Part shown: piece by piece, positions 1 through 12,380 of the stretch
How positions within the stretch are numbered: position 1 is the first letter of the stretch
How the letters are laid out: every line of letters begins with the position of its first letter
DNA from: Phoronis australis
Lineage: Eukaryota > Phoronida > Phoronidae
Length of the DNA: 64,000 bases
Direction: 5' to 3'
Assembly (NCBI GenBank): GCA_002633005.1
Contig: NMRA01000028.1
Coordinates: 460,606-524,605, forward strand
Made by a program: the position numbers and the translations under genes
Notes under the pieces: model-generated
The model's input: only the letters and a program-made list of their open reading frames with translations
Database searches by the model: none
Told to the model about the DNA's origin: nothing

Positions 1-758
1 TGATGTACAAGGTGGTCACCAGCAGCAACAAACTGAATACGACAAATAAATGAATACGACCAATAACTGAATGGACATTCTAAGTTTTCTACATTAGGTA
101 TTAGATGCCATGTTTTCAAAGGGGTATCAATGTTAAGTCTAAAAAAAACTACCAGGACAGTGAAGAACACATACCAGATAGTGACAACTATACTGTAGCT
201 GTATTTTGCCCTGTTTAGTTGGCTAAAACATGAAAATCAAATTCGACCTTTTACTCTGACTCGTAAAATCAGTCTCGTTCCATTACCACAAGAACACGGA
301 AACCTTTAGTCACTCAACAAATGCTTTGGAGGTTATTGGGAATGGTCAACTCTAAAATAACAAAATTGAAAATGACTCATATACTAGCACACAATTGTCT
401 ATGACTTGAGTTGTTAATAGAAAGAGAATTGTATCATGGTGTTTTTAGAGTAAGAGGTCAAGGCTAAGACTAAAAGGCCTAGTTCAATTTTCATTCTAGC
501 ACGCTTAAAGCCAAGAAGACAAAATGCAAGTTCACAAATGAAGTTTCATTTGAATCCTAAACTTATACCGAGTTACAAAACAAATACACTTAAGCAGATG
601 ATTACCATATAATTGAATGAACAGAGAACTCACAAGGTATTAACTATATATAAGTATATATGCTACAAGAATTACTACTCAAATACACCAAATGAAAAGG
701 AATCAAACAAGCATTACACTGTGTTTTATTACAATAACATACACACTAGTTAGTATAT
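1..758. other. AT-rich stretch, no gene seen
   Basis: All frames are short and interrupted and no known domain, splice-bounded exon or repeat partner elsewhere in the window was seen. Confidence 0.5.
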
Positions 759-922
759 ATAGATTATTACATGGCGAAGTCGTTATCCCCCGTTATCTAG
801 AGCCCGAGTGGATTTTGGAGAATTATCGCCCGAGGCTCGTCAGCCCCGAGGGTGATAATTCTACAAAATCCACGAGGGCTCTAGATAAGGGGGATAACGA
901 CTGAGAACATGTAATAATCTAT
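759..922. repeat. Near-perfect foldback palindrome
   Basis: The left arm from 759 and the reverse complement of the right arm ending at 922 match over about 75 bases with few mismatches and almost no spacer; the centre lies near 841. Both arms share the segment GTCGTTATCCCCC and, further in, a CTCGG-rich part. Such an inverted repeat is typical of a foldback or MITE-type non-autonomous DNA element. A chance reading frame (692-904) runs through it and is not a gene. Confidence 0.8.
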
Positions 923-2755
923 TTATACCACATACTAAACGAGAAACATTGCAATGAATCGATCTACCTTTCTCGACTCGCCTCGGCTTTGTAACTACTT
1001 TCTATGTCAGAGGCCCGGGGTCGGAGGTCGTGACCTTTTAAGAAAAGCCGAGCTATTTTTGTCNAAGTTCAGTTTATAAGTCCTACCTCATCTGGCGTAA
1101 GAACCCCTGTCTCCTTGAATTTGGAATTCTGAAATAGTTTACACAAATGTTATCAGACCTCAATAACGCCATGCCAACACAACGCCATGGTAACACAAAA
1201 CGAAATTCCTTCGAGTCTGACAGCAAACCTCTGTGTTTTTTGATGTTGTTTTTTTTGAAAGCAGACGTCTTTGTTTCTAGAAACTCCCAAAATGCACACA
1301 GTTTGCTTACTTATAAATAAACAGCCTTTTCTATTCTCACATAAATGCAGTTAATCTGGTCATTCACATAAACGTCCACTGTCAAATTTAAAAAACTTTT
1401 GCTTTTAAATCCCAACACCCTGATTTTTAAGTAACATTGCCAGTTAACATTGGGAATGGATTTTGCAAATCGATCCATTTGATGTTCCAAGGCATATGGG
1501 CTATGCACACTAATTGTTTTATCCATAAGTTCATTGGGGATTGCAAGTACAGGCTCGACGTTTCATGTAAACTCACCAAATGCGACCCGGCAAAATTCTC
1601 AGCTAACCAAATGGGAACTGAGGTTGGTACAACATGGAAACTTTGAGGGGGGGTGGAGTCCTGGCCCCTACAGGCAACTCAAGAGCCAGACTAACAACAG
1701 AAAAAGGTCAAATTCAGCAAATGTCCACCAAGCTTGGCAGGATGGCATTTTTTTCATCGAAAGGAAATTGAGAATGCCTCGCATGCTCAAAAATGACCAA
1801 TTTCCCCTTTTTGAGTTCAATAGCCCCAATACCAAACGTTTGAGGCAGGCCGGAAACAGATGGTCGTCACACACCATCTGTGCTTAACTCATAAGTGCAT
1901 CTGCATCAGATTTTTGACTTCCATCATAGTATTTTGAGTGCAAGCAACTTCGTTTCAACCTGGGATTTTTAGCAGATTGCCAAACAAATTTTAAGGTTGC
2001 ATTGGTTGGTGACTCCTGAGTAGGTGGCAAATCGACGAAGCCCTAAACTAACCAAAGTAAAGTCTTTGATTTGAACTGCAAAAGCTTCGGCCAGATCGTG
2101 TTCCACGAAGTTTACACGTTTCAGCCTGCCTTTACATACTTATTTACAGACACGTTACGTTTCTATGTGGGTAGATTAGCACCTAGGCAATTACATCGCC
2201 CTGGATGCCGCAGGCATGCCAACCGAGGGGCTACGTGTTGCCTAATTAGAACCGAACTTCATTCCTGAAATTGAAAAACACCAAATTGCGTATGTTTTAT
2301 ATAGTTAAATACTAAACATGTTGTTGAAGCGAAAACACTTCAGAGCGTCAGTATACCTTCAATACAGGCGTTAAATATCCAGCAACTCCTAAAGCCGTGC
2401 CTTTGACAGCATTCACGAGATTTTGCATATTGTTCAACTGTTCACACCCCTCTGACCTATGGCTGTATGGAAAGATTTGTTGTACATTGATTACTTCCTA
2501 TCTTACAATACTGAAGAGCAGCGTTCACTTCCGGCTCTTGCGAAACCCCCGATTCCGGGTTTTTGTTTTATTGCGAAATATGGTAAGCCTACGCATAAAA
2601 GACTGTGTTTCGCAATGACATTTTATGGTCAACTTAGGTTTTAGCGTCCAAAAATGATCCCAAAATGACCTAGCTCATAAATTCCGAGGTATAGTACCAC
2701 AAACCAAGGCAAATATTGGACACCACCTTGGCGATAAAATTGCCATTTTCCCTGA
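923..2755. other. No recognised gene
   Basis: Contains one ambiguous base (N at 1064). Frames of up to 117 codons (for example 1534-1887) have no recognisable domain and no splice context. Nothing matches another part of the window. Confidence 0.4.
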
Positions 2756-2756
2756 G

Positions 2757-3545
2757 TCTCCTTCATCCTTTCAAATTTCAACAACTGTCCCCTCTCATGG
2801 CATTTTTGCTCCAAAGAAAAAACACTCAAACTAGAAAAACTTCAACTCAGAGCCCTCCGTTTTGTTTACATCAACGACCTAGCACGCACCGAACACGAAC
2901 TAGGCCCGACTAGTCTCACTAGCTAACAAACCACCCCTTCATCTACACACAGACTTCGACTTATTGCAATAGAACTATTTAAAATCCTTTATGGCGAATC
3001 ATCTAAGACACTTCTTTAACTTATAAAGAAGCAATAAAACATTTACTCCTTCCGCTACAGCAACCTTTTAGATATTCCTCAAGTTAAATCTCATGTGTCC
3101 GAACTAGGAACCAATAGCCCGGCTACGGTAAAAAATCTTTTCGCTTCGAGGACACTCGGGTCTGGAACAGTCTACCGAATATGTTGCGCACAACAGAGTC
3201 TTTCACTATTTTCCGTGGACTGATACGAACCTGGACCGACCTCTAATGCAGCTGCTCTCTTGTAAACACTCCGGGTTATGCTGTAATATCAGTAGTGCCT
3301 ATACCATCGATCGTTTCTTTACAATTTTGATGCATCTACATTTACACGTGTATGCCTGTTGTCGTTTATATTCTAGCGATTATGACCACTTAACTTTTAT
3401 TAACACTTATATCTCTGTTTTATTCTCCATCTTTAGCTTAAGTTCCATTTTCTTCATGTTTCTGTTAATTTCAATGTCGCAGAAATCCAACCGGCCTCTG
3501 TTCATCGAAGTCACGTTAAATAAAGATTCTTGATTCTTGATTCTT
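2757..3545 (+). mobile_element. 5'-truncated LINE, C-terminal end of reverse transcriptase
   Basis: Frame-shifted translation shows the conserved tail of CR1/L2/Jockey-type reverse transcriptases: SNFNNCPLSWHFCS, then KLEKLQLRALRFVYIND near 2830-2880, then RLRLIAIELFKILYGES near 2960-3000, then RVWNSLPNMLRTTESF near 3150-3200, ending at a TAA at about 3244. The 3' untranslated part ends at 3545 in a short tandem tail of ATTCTTG units, as in CR1/L2 elements. Stops at about 2920 and 3020 show it is dead. The 5' part is missing. Confidence 0.8.
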
Positions 3546-3724
3546 GGCAGTTGCCACTAATCACTACATTTTAACGAGGTACATGTTTTAGCAAAGTGCT
3601 AATACATAACGGTCCTCATAAATTTTAAAATAATCTCATTTATGCCGAGTTCATCGGTTTTCACCGGCCTTCTCATAATAGACAGCGAGTGATCTTTCAA
3701 AAGGATTTTAAAGGGGCTCCTATG

Positions 3725-3960
3725 TTTAGCCTTAACCGAAGTGGTTAAGGTGCTGGACTCGAATTATCTATAATTTCAGAAGTCGTGGGTTCAAATCCTG
3801 CCTAGGACAAAAATTCACACCATGCGTGTACCACATATCCGTGCTCGTTCTTCTAAGACGATGGCCGGAGAATTGACCGACCGAAACGTCGTGACAGTGT
3901 GAATAGACTAGAGGTCGGTGTAAATAGATCAAGAGATTTTAATAATAGTTAATTTTCGTA
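3725..3960 (+). mobile_element. tRNA-derived SINE
   Basis: Positions 3730-3816 resemble a class II (Ser/Leu-type) tRNA with an A box around CCGAAGTGGTTAAGG (3736-3750) and a B box GGTTCAAATCC (3788-3798). The acceptor stem does not pair properly and unrelated tail sequence follows, so it is a SINE and not a functional tRNA gene. Confidence 0.65.
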
Positions 3961-4466
3961 ATTGCCCTGCTCCACTCAAAAGGAGCAAAAGCAAAGTTGC
4001 TGATGTCCATGGGTTCTGTCTACCACCTTAGTTACGACTGACAATTTCTTAAACACATTGTGATGGAAGGAAATAAAAGCACGTATTTATTTGATGGCAG
4101 GTTGACAGGCTTTGCCAAAGCAACAACAAAATATCGCCTTTGAGCACAGCGAGCCAATAGTGTAAAAAAGTGGCGGCATAGTAACGTGTGTTATACAGCT
4201 TGAACGCTGAAAGAAAGTTCCCTGATGTCTAACCTGCTTGAAATAGCGGTGGTAACAACAGATGAAACCGTGACGTGTATACGTAAAAGTGGGGTGCCTA
4301 GCTGGGGAAAATATTTTGCACTCTGAAAGGACGTAATCATTTTGCCCAAACCTGGTCTAGGACTATAATTTAAAGGGACAATAGTCCAAAGAAGCTTACT
4401 GGACGTGGAGTCACGTGTCTCATGTTTTTGTGTTGCAGCTCGCAGAAAAGGGAATTTGGCATATTA
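3961..4466. other. No gene seen
   Basis: No coding exon, RNA gene or internal repeat recognised. Confidence 0.4.
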
Positions 4467-4605
4467 CAGTGGCGGACCTAGGATATCACAAGGGGGGGCA
4501 ACATTTTGTACGGCTGTAAGCATTTACGCAAACCACGATTGTAGATGCGTATAGCACCCAATGGGGGGAGGTCGGGAGGGGTGTTTGCTCTTCCTGGTTG
4601 AAGTC
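4467..4605 (+). mobile_element. hAT-like terminal repeat fragment, copy 1
   Basis: Begins CAGTGGCGGACCTAGGAT, a form typical of terminal repeats of hAT-type and related DNA transposons and MITEs. It is repeated in direct orientation at 6566-6705 with only scattered differences, including the GGGGGG tract and the GATTGTAGATGCG segment. Confidence 0.55.
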
Positions 4606-5727
4606 ATTCTGTTAAATCACTGCGCTTTTCTAAGAATATTGGGGCCCATTCCACATAAAATCGTTGCTTGTTTTGTATGTCCGTTACCAGCTATTCTAAT
4701 GACCCTGTGACCGCAGCCTACTAGTCGTTAGAATTGCCGAAAAATGTCTGCATCCAGAGTTCAACTTAACGAATTTTTGAACTTACATATTATCGTGGAA
4801 CGATTCCCTGTTCTTTGACAAGGAATGTTTTCAACAAGTCAGAGACAACATTGCAGTCTGAATTCAATTCTTTGTGGCAAACTACAGATTTAATATAATT
4901 ATATTTACAAATAATACAGTGCTTGCGATAGTTCAAAAATAATCAATTTTTGAAGTTGGTGAAAGCCTAAACAAGATTTTAAATCTCAGCCTCCTCGTTT
5001 CCAAAAGTAAGCCTACTCTGCATCCACAGCTGTCAAGACGTTCCTCGCAATATTGTTAAAGCTGAACATAGGAGCTCCTCTAAAATCCTTTTCGAATAGC
5101 ACTCGCCGTCCTCTATGGTAAGCCCGATGACAACATTGAACCATAAATGAGATGATTTTAAGATCTTTGAGGACCATGACGTATCACTATGGACTTTGCT
5201 GAACATGTATTGTGTCCTCAATCAATAAATTTAAAAATATTAATAATAATTATCATCACGATAACGAAAACGAAGCGATAGCGAGTAATACTAGTGATAG
5301 TAGTAATAGCAGTATTAGCAGTAACAGTAGTGATAGTAATGTAATACTAATAAAAATCATAATAGGTCGCCAAATTCATGTCGTGTCAGCCGGTCTAATT
5401 CCTATAGAAGATGTATACGAAAAGTGCAGCCCAACACGGTGTTTTTTTCACAGAAAAACACTCTCCAAAATGGCGCCATTTCCGACAAAACTATATCTAA
5501 AAGGTGGCTTTCCTGAATTTCTGAAACAGAAGTGTGCGAAAATGTGAATTTTTACACAAATTAGTCTCTAAATGGGTCACTTTTTGTTCGAGCCCACTCT
5601 CTAAATAGGTAGGTATTCAAATTTTTCGGGCGACACTCCTCACCTTAAAATGCTCCAGTATCCCCCGGCCGTGTCAGATACCACTTGTTCATGATTTTGG
5701 TCATTTTCTTTGCAATATGACGTGGGT
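4606..5727. other. No gene; simple-sequence stretch near 5212-5350
   Basis: The frame at 5212-5547 is rich in Asn and Ser because it runs through AT-rich low-complexity DNA (repeated AGTAAT-type units). It is not supported as a gene. Confidence 0.5.
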
Positions 5728-5880
5728 TTCGTAAAATGTAACAATGGTACATTTCTCGCATGTGCGTTCGACTGGAAATGTAACAACTACGTAAAATGTA
5801 ACGACTTGTTACATTTTAGGAGAGGCTTAGCAACGTAACAATGACGTAAAATGTAATAGTTGTTACATTTTACGAAATTG
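5728..5880. repeat. Clustered inverted copies of GTAAAATGTAAC
   Basis: The word CGTAAAATGTAAC or close variants occurs in both orientations, near 5731, 5791-5818 (facing a reverse copy) and 5842-5873 (again facing a reverse copy). The facing pairs can form small hairpins. Probably remains of the terminal inverted repeats of a DNA transposon. Confidence 0.55.
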
Positions 5881-6054
5881 TTTTATTTAACGGCGTATCA
5901 AAGCACACCTCCGTTTAGATGCGGTACAAAATCATGATGTTCCGTGCGACACGTTCGCTTCTCCAAGAAGGCGTTTCACTTGCGGAATTTCGTGGCAGCA
6001 AAAGCAAGCGTCAGTCGTTTCCATTATAGTACATTTAGCTCACTGACACCATGA

Positions 6055-6555
6055 CAAGTCATTCAAACGGTTTTCGGAACTATCATATGTTCCGTTGTCT
6101 GTGCACGTTCACGAAGCCTCTCTATTATTACTTGATCAGTGTATTCCGGTTCCAACTGCGTCTGTTGAGCACTCGTCAAAGTCGGGATTGCGAGTTGCCA
6201 CGTCGACGTTTATTATTGTGCGTTCTGTGTCAAAATGAATTATTCTCACCCTAACCAATGTTTATCAGTATAAAACTGAAACTAAGTCTGCCTCATTAGA
6301 TACAAGTTGTGATGCCTTGGAGTGTTCGTGAGTGCAAATGTTTTGAGAAGCCAGCAATGAGTAAATCACTGCGTTACTGGCTTTAGATGCAATAAACTAA
6401 TTGACCGGCCACCGAGGCCGTGTGATGAGCTCACGTTAATTCAGTGTTTGCTGACAGAAAGCTGTTATGAAACAATAACTGGATTTTAAATCCTCCATGG
6501 TCAGATGCTAGGGGAATCTTTATTTATGTATTCATATACATTATTAGCCGGAATC
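6055..6555 (+). mobile_element. Interspersed repeat, internal part of a THAP/TTAA element
   Basis: Co-linear with 29735-30275, which lies inside the complete TTAA-flanked THAP element of 29336-31011. Shared stretches include the GTGTATTCCGGTTC region, the GACGTTTATTATT region and the TTCAGTGTTTGCTGACAGAAAGC region. No terminal repeats are seen here, so this is an internal fragment. Confidence 0.6.
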
Positions 6556-6565
6556 ATTGTTACTG

Positions 6566-6705
6566 CAGTGGCGGATCTAGGATATCACAAGGGGGGGCCA
6601 ACATTTTGTCCGGCCGTAAGCATTTGCGCAAACCACGATTGTAGATGCGCATAGCACCGAATGGGGGGAGATCGAGAGGGGGGTTTGCCCCAGGAAATTT
6701 TTCTA
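6566..6705 (+). mobile_element. hAT-like terminal repeat fragment, copy 2
   Basis: Direct repeat of 4467-4605, starting CAGTGGCGGATCTAGGAT, directly after the repeat of 6055-6555. Confidence 0.55.
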
Positions 6706-6724
6706 TTTTTACCTCTAAAAATCA

Positions 6725-7390
6725 AGCATTTTCCTTGATTCCTGAAGTAGTATCCAAGAAAAAAAGGCAAAAAAAAACGGAGAACGTGTCAAACAGAAAA
6801 AACTGCAAGCACAAATGACTCGAACTCACGACCTGGCAGATAGTGCGCGCGTACGTTACCACTACACCACCGCGATTTAACTACTAATGTCCTACTAAGG
6901 GACCTACTTGTTTATGGTCCACAGCGAAACCTACTTCTTTTTGTAATGTTTATTACACGTTTTATATTTTGTGCCATCAATTCTTAACAAATTTGTCGTA
7001 TTTAAAATAGTCTTCAAATGCCCAAAAGACCAAATCCGTTTTTCGTGTTGGCAATAATGACGGGATTGCTTTGGAAATCGTCTTAAGATCATAAGGTTTG
7101 ACAAAGAGAGTATAGCGAGTTTCTGAGTGATTCACTAAGGCTTCGATTAAAATTCACATCTTACCAGCAGCTTCTGTTTTTTCATCGTCACTCAGGTTCC
7201 ATTTTCTTTAAAAAATGAAGTAAATTTTCTTCATTGCACAGTGGAGCAGACGACGGAAACGGAGTCGTAGTGTGCAGCGCTACTGCCGGTCGCCTGGGAT
7301 ATCGTGGGAGAGCCTATACTTAGCCATAGTTCCGTTACGAATGCGCCGTGTTCCGAATTTGACACTTGAAATTGGATTGAGCATTCAGCT
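6725..7390 (-). mobile_element. tRNA-like-containing repeat, inverted relative to 22665-23275
   Basis: The whole segment aligns with the reverse complement of 22665-23275. Near one end (about 6830-6885, minus strand) is a tRNA-like sequence with an A-box-like GGTGTAGTGGTAACG and a B-box-like GAGTTCGAGTC. The acceptor stem is not complementary. A non-autonomous element (SINE-type or composite) present twice in opposite orientations. Confidence 0.6.
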
Positions 7391-7509
7391 ATTCAATAGC
7401 AATTACAGTGCTGGCTTCATGGTAATAAAAACTTATGACAATTTGGCAACACTTAAACACTTCATTTATTGAACAACTGACTGATAGTAGTGATAGCCTG
7501 ATAGCTTTC

Positions 7510-7797
7510 TCAGTATCGGGTTGACGAACCATTCGCACTGGTCACTACAGCGACACACCTTCTTCGCATGCTGTTTGCTAGCCTGACAACGCATTGCTGT
7601 GCGATGGCATTCCACGCCTGAGTCAGTAAGCGCCTTAATTCAGCCACAGTGGTTGTGTTGGTCACTTGCACACGTACAGCCCATCCGAATTGGTCCCACA
7701 GGTGTTCGATAGGGTTCATGCATACAGGCCATTTCATTTGGAGCCACAACACCAGATTCTCACATAGGAAGAAAGCCGCACTGGGCACTCTAAACAC
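7510..7797 (-). pseudogene. Tc1-type transposase, C-terminal fragment
   Basis: The minus-strand frame contains MNPIEHLWDQFGWAVRV followed by an LTQAWNAI region and SMRRRCVAVVTSANG near the end. This is the typical C-terminus of Tc1 transposases around the last catalytic acidic residue (normally preceded by SPDLNPIEH). The SPDL part has decayed to WPVC. The DNA-binding and first catalytic parts are absent, so it is a dead fragment. Confidence 0.8.
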
Positions 7798-8370
7798 AGT
7801 TTGTATAATTGCGATTCACACTGAGCCTCCTAACAGCAGAAAGCTCCATGCTATCAATCAGTGTCTCACAAATTTGGTGTTTACCCCGATGGTAATCACC
7901 AGCACATCACAGGTGGTGACACTACTTGACAGAAACAGAGACATTTGCAACATTCACTTTGAGACCAAACCTCTTTGGCAACAAAGTTACTGAGCATATC
8001 CAAAATTTATTGAAAAAATGTGGTATTGTTTGAAAGGGGAATGACAGCGCTTTCCATTGGTATGCAACATGATTTAAATAAACTAAAAGTAATGAAAACA
8101 CGGACAAGTGAACACCAATTTCCAAACTTTTGTTGAGTTGTTTAGATCCCCCAGTTGTAATGTGCTTGAAGCTCAAAGAAACAATTTCACCTAACCTTGC
8201 AGTATCTATCATTTTAACCACAATGGAGTTAAATGTCAGCTATGAGAAACAATGGTTTATCGTTGGCCTTTTGTTTGGGTTCACCATGAGTGAAAATAGG
8301 AAAAAATAGGAATTTCTCAGAAAAATAGGAGTCTCTCAAATAAAGGAAAAATAGGAAACTTGACACCCTG
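7798..8370. other. No gene seen
   Basis: Frames on both strands (for example 7922-8221 minus) lack recognisable domains or splice support. A short A-rich direct repeat (AAAAATAGGA units) lies at about 8295-8355. Confidence 0.4.
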
Positions 8371-8690
8371 TTATTTAAGTATTAAATTATATTATATAAG
8401 CTTATCTGCTTCGTCCTCATTATCATATTGTATGGAATCTCGGGTCAGTGACCTTCTTTGTTCTCCCACTATTGGTTTAGTTGTACCACGTGATTTCTTT
8501 GTCTCGTCACAAACTGTGCCATAGTCCATAATTATCTTCAATTTTGTATTTTTCAGTCAATCCTATCCTTCAATCCATTTTTTCTTTTTTCTTTTTTCCT
8601 TTTGTATTTCAATGCTCTCAATTTTTCCATGTCGATGTCACGGTGTTGCTTTTTCATATTGTCACCATTTTTCCAGCTCAACATTTTTTT
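8371..8690 (+). repeat. Dispersed repeat, inverted partner at 51850-52160
   Basis: The start, AAGTATTAAATTAT, and the following TGCTTCGTCCTCATTATCATATTG region match the reverse complement of 52160 down to about 51850, with about 80 percent identity by eye. At the other site the sequence is the interior of a direct-repeat-flanked element. Confidence 0.6.
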
Positions 8691-9789
8691 TACACAATAC
8701 GTACCAAGTTTCTTTCATTTTTCCGGCAGATTTTTTAAATACTTCGCCCAGACTGTTCATGTGGCGGATCACATCCTTGCCCGTTAGGTTACAAGTTTTT
8801 CTTAAAGAAACAGTTTTAAATGCAACGATTTCTTACTTGAAAAGAAATAACAAAGATGAAAACAACGGTAATTGTGCGTTGAACTTGTAAAATTTCCTGA
8901 CAATAGTTAAATAACAACAATATTTGATATTGTAGTTACCGAGGAATGGGCGCCTGAATTGCAGGCATTTAGCAATTGAAAACTGAGACAGAAGCGTCAT
9001 ATAATTAACAGTTTTGTACCAGACGTTATGTTTGGGACCTAATTGCATGTTGAGTGTTATTTATACTGCTGCAATTGAATAACTTTAAACTATTTTCGGA
9101 AAGTTTGATGATCGAACCGGCTAACGACGTCGAGTCAACATTGACCTACCTTTTGAACTTCCCATGTCAGAGGTCACTGTTGAAGTAGTGCGGGAGGTGA
9201 ATATGGAAAACAATGTTACATGTCAGTAATGCACTCGACTGATTCAACACGTATGGGATAAAAATATGTTTATTGAAGTTTCTTGTTAATTTTAATGTTT
9301 CACCGTCAGATTCGTTACTCCTACTCCAGGTTGTTTTAGGCCATAGCCTACTTGTTGCAGTAATTAATTCATACTCCATTTTTTACCTGTCTATCGGATT
9401 CATTTTATTTGGAAGAGACCAGCACCTTCCAAAAGGACATCAGAAGGGCAGATCCACAAAGCCATTGAAGAGTATAACCTCCATGATTTAGCTTCCTTCC
9501 GAGTTTTTCATCAAGATTTCCAGAGACTTAAATTTTTTCGTTAATACGAATAAATTCTGAACATTTCTTGGGGGTCGGACCCCAAACCCCTCGTGGGATG
9601 TTCCATACCCTTGCTCTCCGGTTGCCCGTCAACTATCTGACTGTGCGTCTGCCTTCAGGAATCACCAAAAATTCAAATAGTAAATTAAGAATCTCTGTTC
9701 CAGTGCGACTGCAGTGAATAACCCATTCCGGAGTTGTTTTGTCCTCAAGCAATCCTGTTATTATTTTACTTTATAATTTATTTATTTAT
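8691..9789. other. No gene seen
   Basis: Frames such as 8833-9048 and 9167-9379 have no recognisable features. A GGGGGTCGGACCCC-like hairpin near 9571 resembles hAT-type element debris. Confidence 0.4.
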
Positions 9790-10256
9790 CTATTTAAACT
9801 TCTTTAAAGGACTGGGTGTCCACTTCAGTGAATACATTGATTTTCAAGTGGGCCTAGTCGGAAATAATTACATGAAGTAAAATACAGACAGACATGTATA
9901 ATTAGATTGAAAAGATAACAAATAAAATAAATTAGTATAAAATTAGTTAATATATAAAATTTGACAAATGAATAAGATAAAATAGAGTAAAACAGTGATG
10001 AGCTGAGACCTACAGTAACGAACCACGCACAAAGTCCCAGTAATTCTGTTTGAAGACGTGGACATTTGGCATGTTCGCGACGGCAATCCCCAGCTCTTTA
10101 TAAACGACAGCACCTCTGTAGGCAAAAGTTCCTTTGCCACAGTCGTTTTTTGGCTTGACTGGTACCAGGCAGCCAGAAACACTCGGTCTGGTATTGTAAT
10201 AGTAATATTCCCATACAAAAGATCAAAAGCACCAAAGACAAAAACAATCAAATAAA
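9790..10256 (-). mobile_element. LINE tail, C-terminus of reverse transcriptase plus 3' UTR
   Basis: Minus-strand reading from 10256 gives YYYNTRPSVSGCLVPVKPKN, then CGKGTFAYRGAVVYK, a conserved C-terminal region of non-LTR reverse transcriptases, ending near 9998. It is the same family as the fragment at 35510-35880, which carries NSRASVSGCLVPVKPKN and TFAYRGVVAYN. An A/T-rich 3' region follows to about 9790. Confidence 0.7.
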
Positions 10257-11379
10257 AGTAAATTTTGTAAAATCATCACGTTAATTGTTTCCTAAATTCG
10301 AATGCGGACCTAGAAAGGGCGGTGTGACGTCAGCACTTGTAGAATATAGGTCATGCAAATGTGCTTGGTCAAGATTCTCCATTCTGAGTTTCAAATGACG
10401 AACATTTAGTCCGTTTTTGTCGGAGTGTGCGGAAGAGCCCTCCTGTATTGCAGTCGTCTGGGTTCAGTCAGTTACGTCTAAGGAGCTGCCAAAAGCAGAC
10501 CGATTACACTGTCTCCGCTTTATCCTCGAAACCTACTCGCTGGTGTGCCGTGAATCTGATACCAGTCGTTTGCGTACTTTTTATTTCGCTTTGAAGCTGG
10601 ACTTTAGGTTATTACATGGTCAGTGCCAAGGATGACAGAGACCGGAAGTGAAGTGTGTTAGGGCAGCGACTCTACTCAACTTGGACAGTGTGAACCAGCA
10701 GCCCTTGGCTAGATATAGGCACTACGTAACCTCTTCTGTGACTGGCAAGAGGCTACACCACTCGTCATCGGTTTCTGTGTTATTTTCATCCTGTCCGAAT
10801 GTAGACCAAATCTGGTCACCGAATAAGAGATTTTAACCACGTTAAAAATCCATGTCACTCATAAAATTATCACTAAAAAGCGTACTTTCTTCAGCGATAC
10901 TTCCTGGTTATGTCCATGTCCTCGATGAAGCATGTCTACGGGAATTAAGATGACTGGCGAGGAATTCCAATTCTCACTTTTTGGCAGTCGGTAGACCAAT
11001 CCTTGAAGTAATAGCCGATTATTGGCTATTTTTGGTCACCGTTAACTTTTTCAGCGCGCACGATCATCACAAAATATGTTAATGGACGTCACGGAAGAGG
11101 ACTGAGTGGACCGCGTAATCTTTTGGCTGACACTTGCATAGTAGCACGTGAAGATATCCCTTTGACTTTTTGTTCATGAACTGGTGTGATTCTGCGTAAC
11201 TATTGGCGAGGGAAGTTCGAGTGAACCTCGACATATTTCCACAGATATATTAGAAATATGTTGACTAAGTTTACTTCGGAATCACGGTATGCGTTAATTA
11301 TAACACAATGCGTACACATGCATATTTCACCCGTTGTCATACGATGCATTTTGAAATGAGTAAATTTTAATAGGGGTAT

Positions 11380-11407
11380 ACCATCGCCTGTGTACACCTA
11401 CACAGGC
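11380..11407. repeat. Perfect 12-bp inverted repeat
   Basis: ATCGCCTGTGTA, a 4-base spacer, then its exact reverse complement. The corresponding sites in the other copies (about 23427, 41765 and 54320) have lost the perfect symmetry. Confidence 0.7.
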
Positions 11408-12059
11408 GATGTAACTGCCTACAATAGACACAGTCTCTATGGACTTTTTATCAGTTCTCTGCCACCTGAATATGTGTTTTCTGTTTGTAAATATCCTACT
11501 TTCTGTATCAAACGCACTCTTCTTATCGTATATAGAACCCTTTAGTCAAACTGAAGGTTGCGTACCCACGCGATCCAGAATTTACATATGTAGCAGTGTA
11601 TATTGTGTTGTGAATAATGGGGTTGGAGATGACCTTCATCAATGTTAAAAATTCAATGTAGAAAGACAAGAATCTAAACATTTGTTAACAATGTACAATG
11701 TCATATTAGCATAAATTTGTGATTGGCAGAAAGTGGCATCCGGATATCATTAAATTTACAGTCAATTTTCTTCATTCAATTAAATAAACGTAAGCTCGCA
11801 CATTCTTGATAAATTTGCCGGGAATTTTGTGATCTTGTTCATCTTTTATTTTCTCTGTATAGTATCGTGTAAGCCCAGTTAGGGCTTTATTCCGTTATGA
11901 AAGGATGTGTATACGTTTTGTTATACCGTGGAACATGTCACTTTGGTCAATGAATAACAATCTCTGCCAAACACTATCATCCTAATCAAAATATTTAAAA
12001 CACCACCATACTGAATTAAGTGCATGAAACGGCAACGTTGTTAACGTGCTAATGAATGC

Positions 12060-12380
12060 GCTCCGAGGAGCGAACTTGGCGAAATTAACTGAAAACAGAA
12101 AAGACGACGATACAGATGATGACGGATATGACAACGATTGTGGCGATGATCAACAATACAAGTAATGATAGAGCGTAGAGGTCAGAAATCAGTACGAAAC
12201 AGGCTACAGTCTTGAGCAACATTTGGCGAAATTAACTGAAAAGACGACGACGGAGATGATGACGAAGATGACAAATATGATGGCGAGGGTGATGATGATG
12301 AATAAATTAATTGCATTCATATGACGAACTTAGATGTCATAAATCAGTAAGAAATATGCTACAGTTTTGTTCAATGGAAG
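12060..12380 (+). repeat. Two-copy tandem repeat, about 155 bp
   Basis: Two successive units share TTGGCGAAATTAACTGAAAA, then GACGACGA/GATGATGACG runs, then a segment reading GTCAGAAATCAGTA in the first and GTCATAAATCAGTA in the second, then GCTACAGT. The GAC/GAT richness gives acidic chance peptides only. Confidence 0.6.

Noticed and set aside
692-904. 70-codon frame at the left end
   Set aside because: It runs through the palindrome of 759-922; the frame exists because of the repeat and has no splice context.
5212-5547. 111-codon frame rich in Asn and Ser
   Set aside because: It follows AT-rich simple repeats (AGTAAT units) and has no domain.
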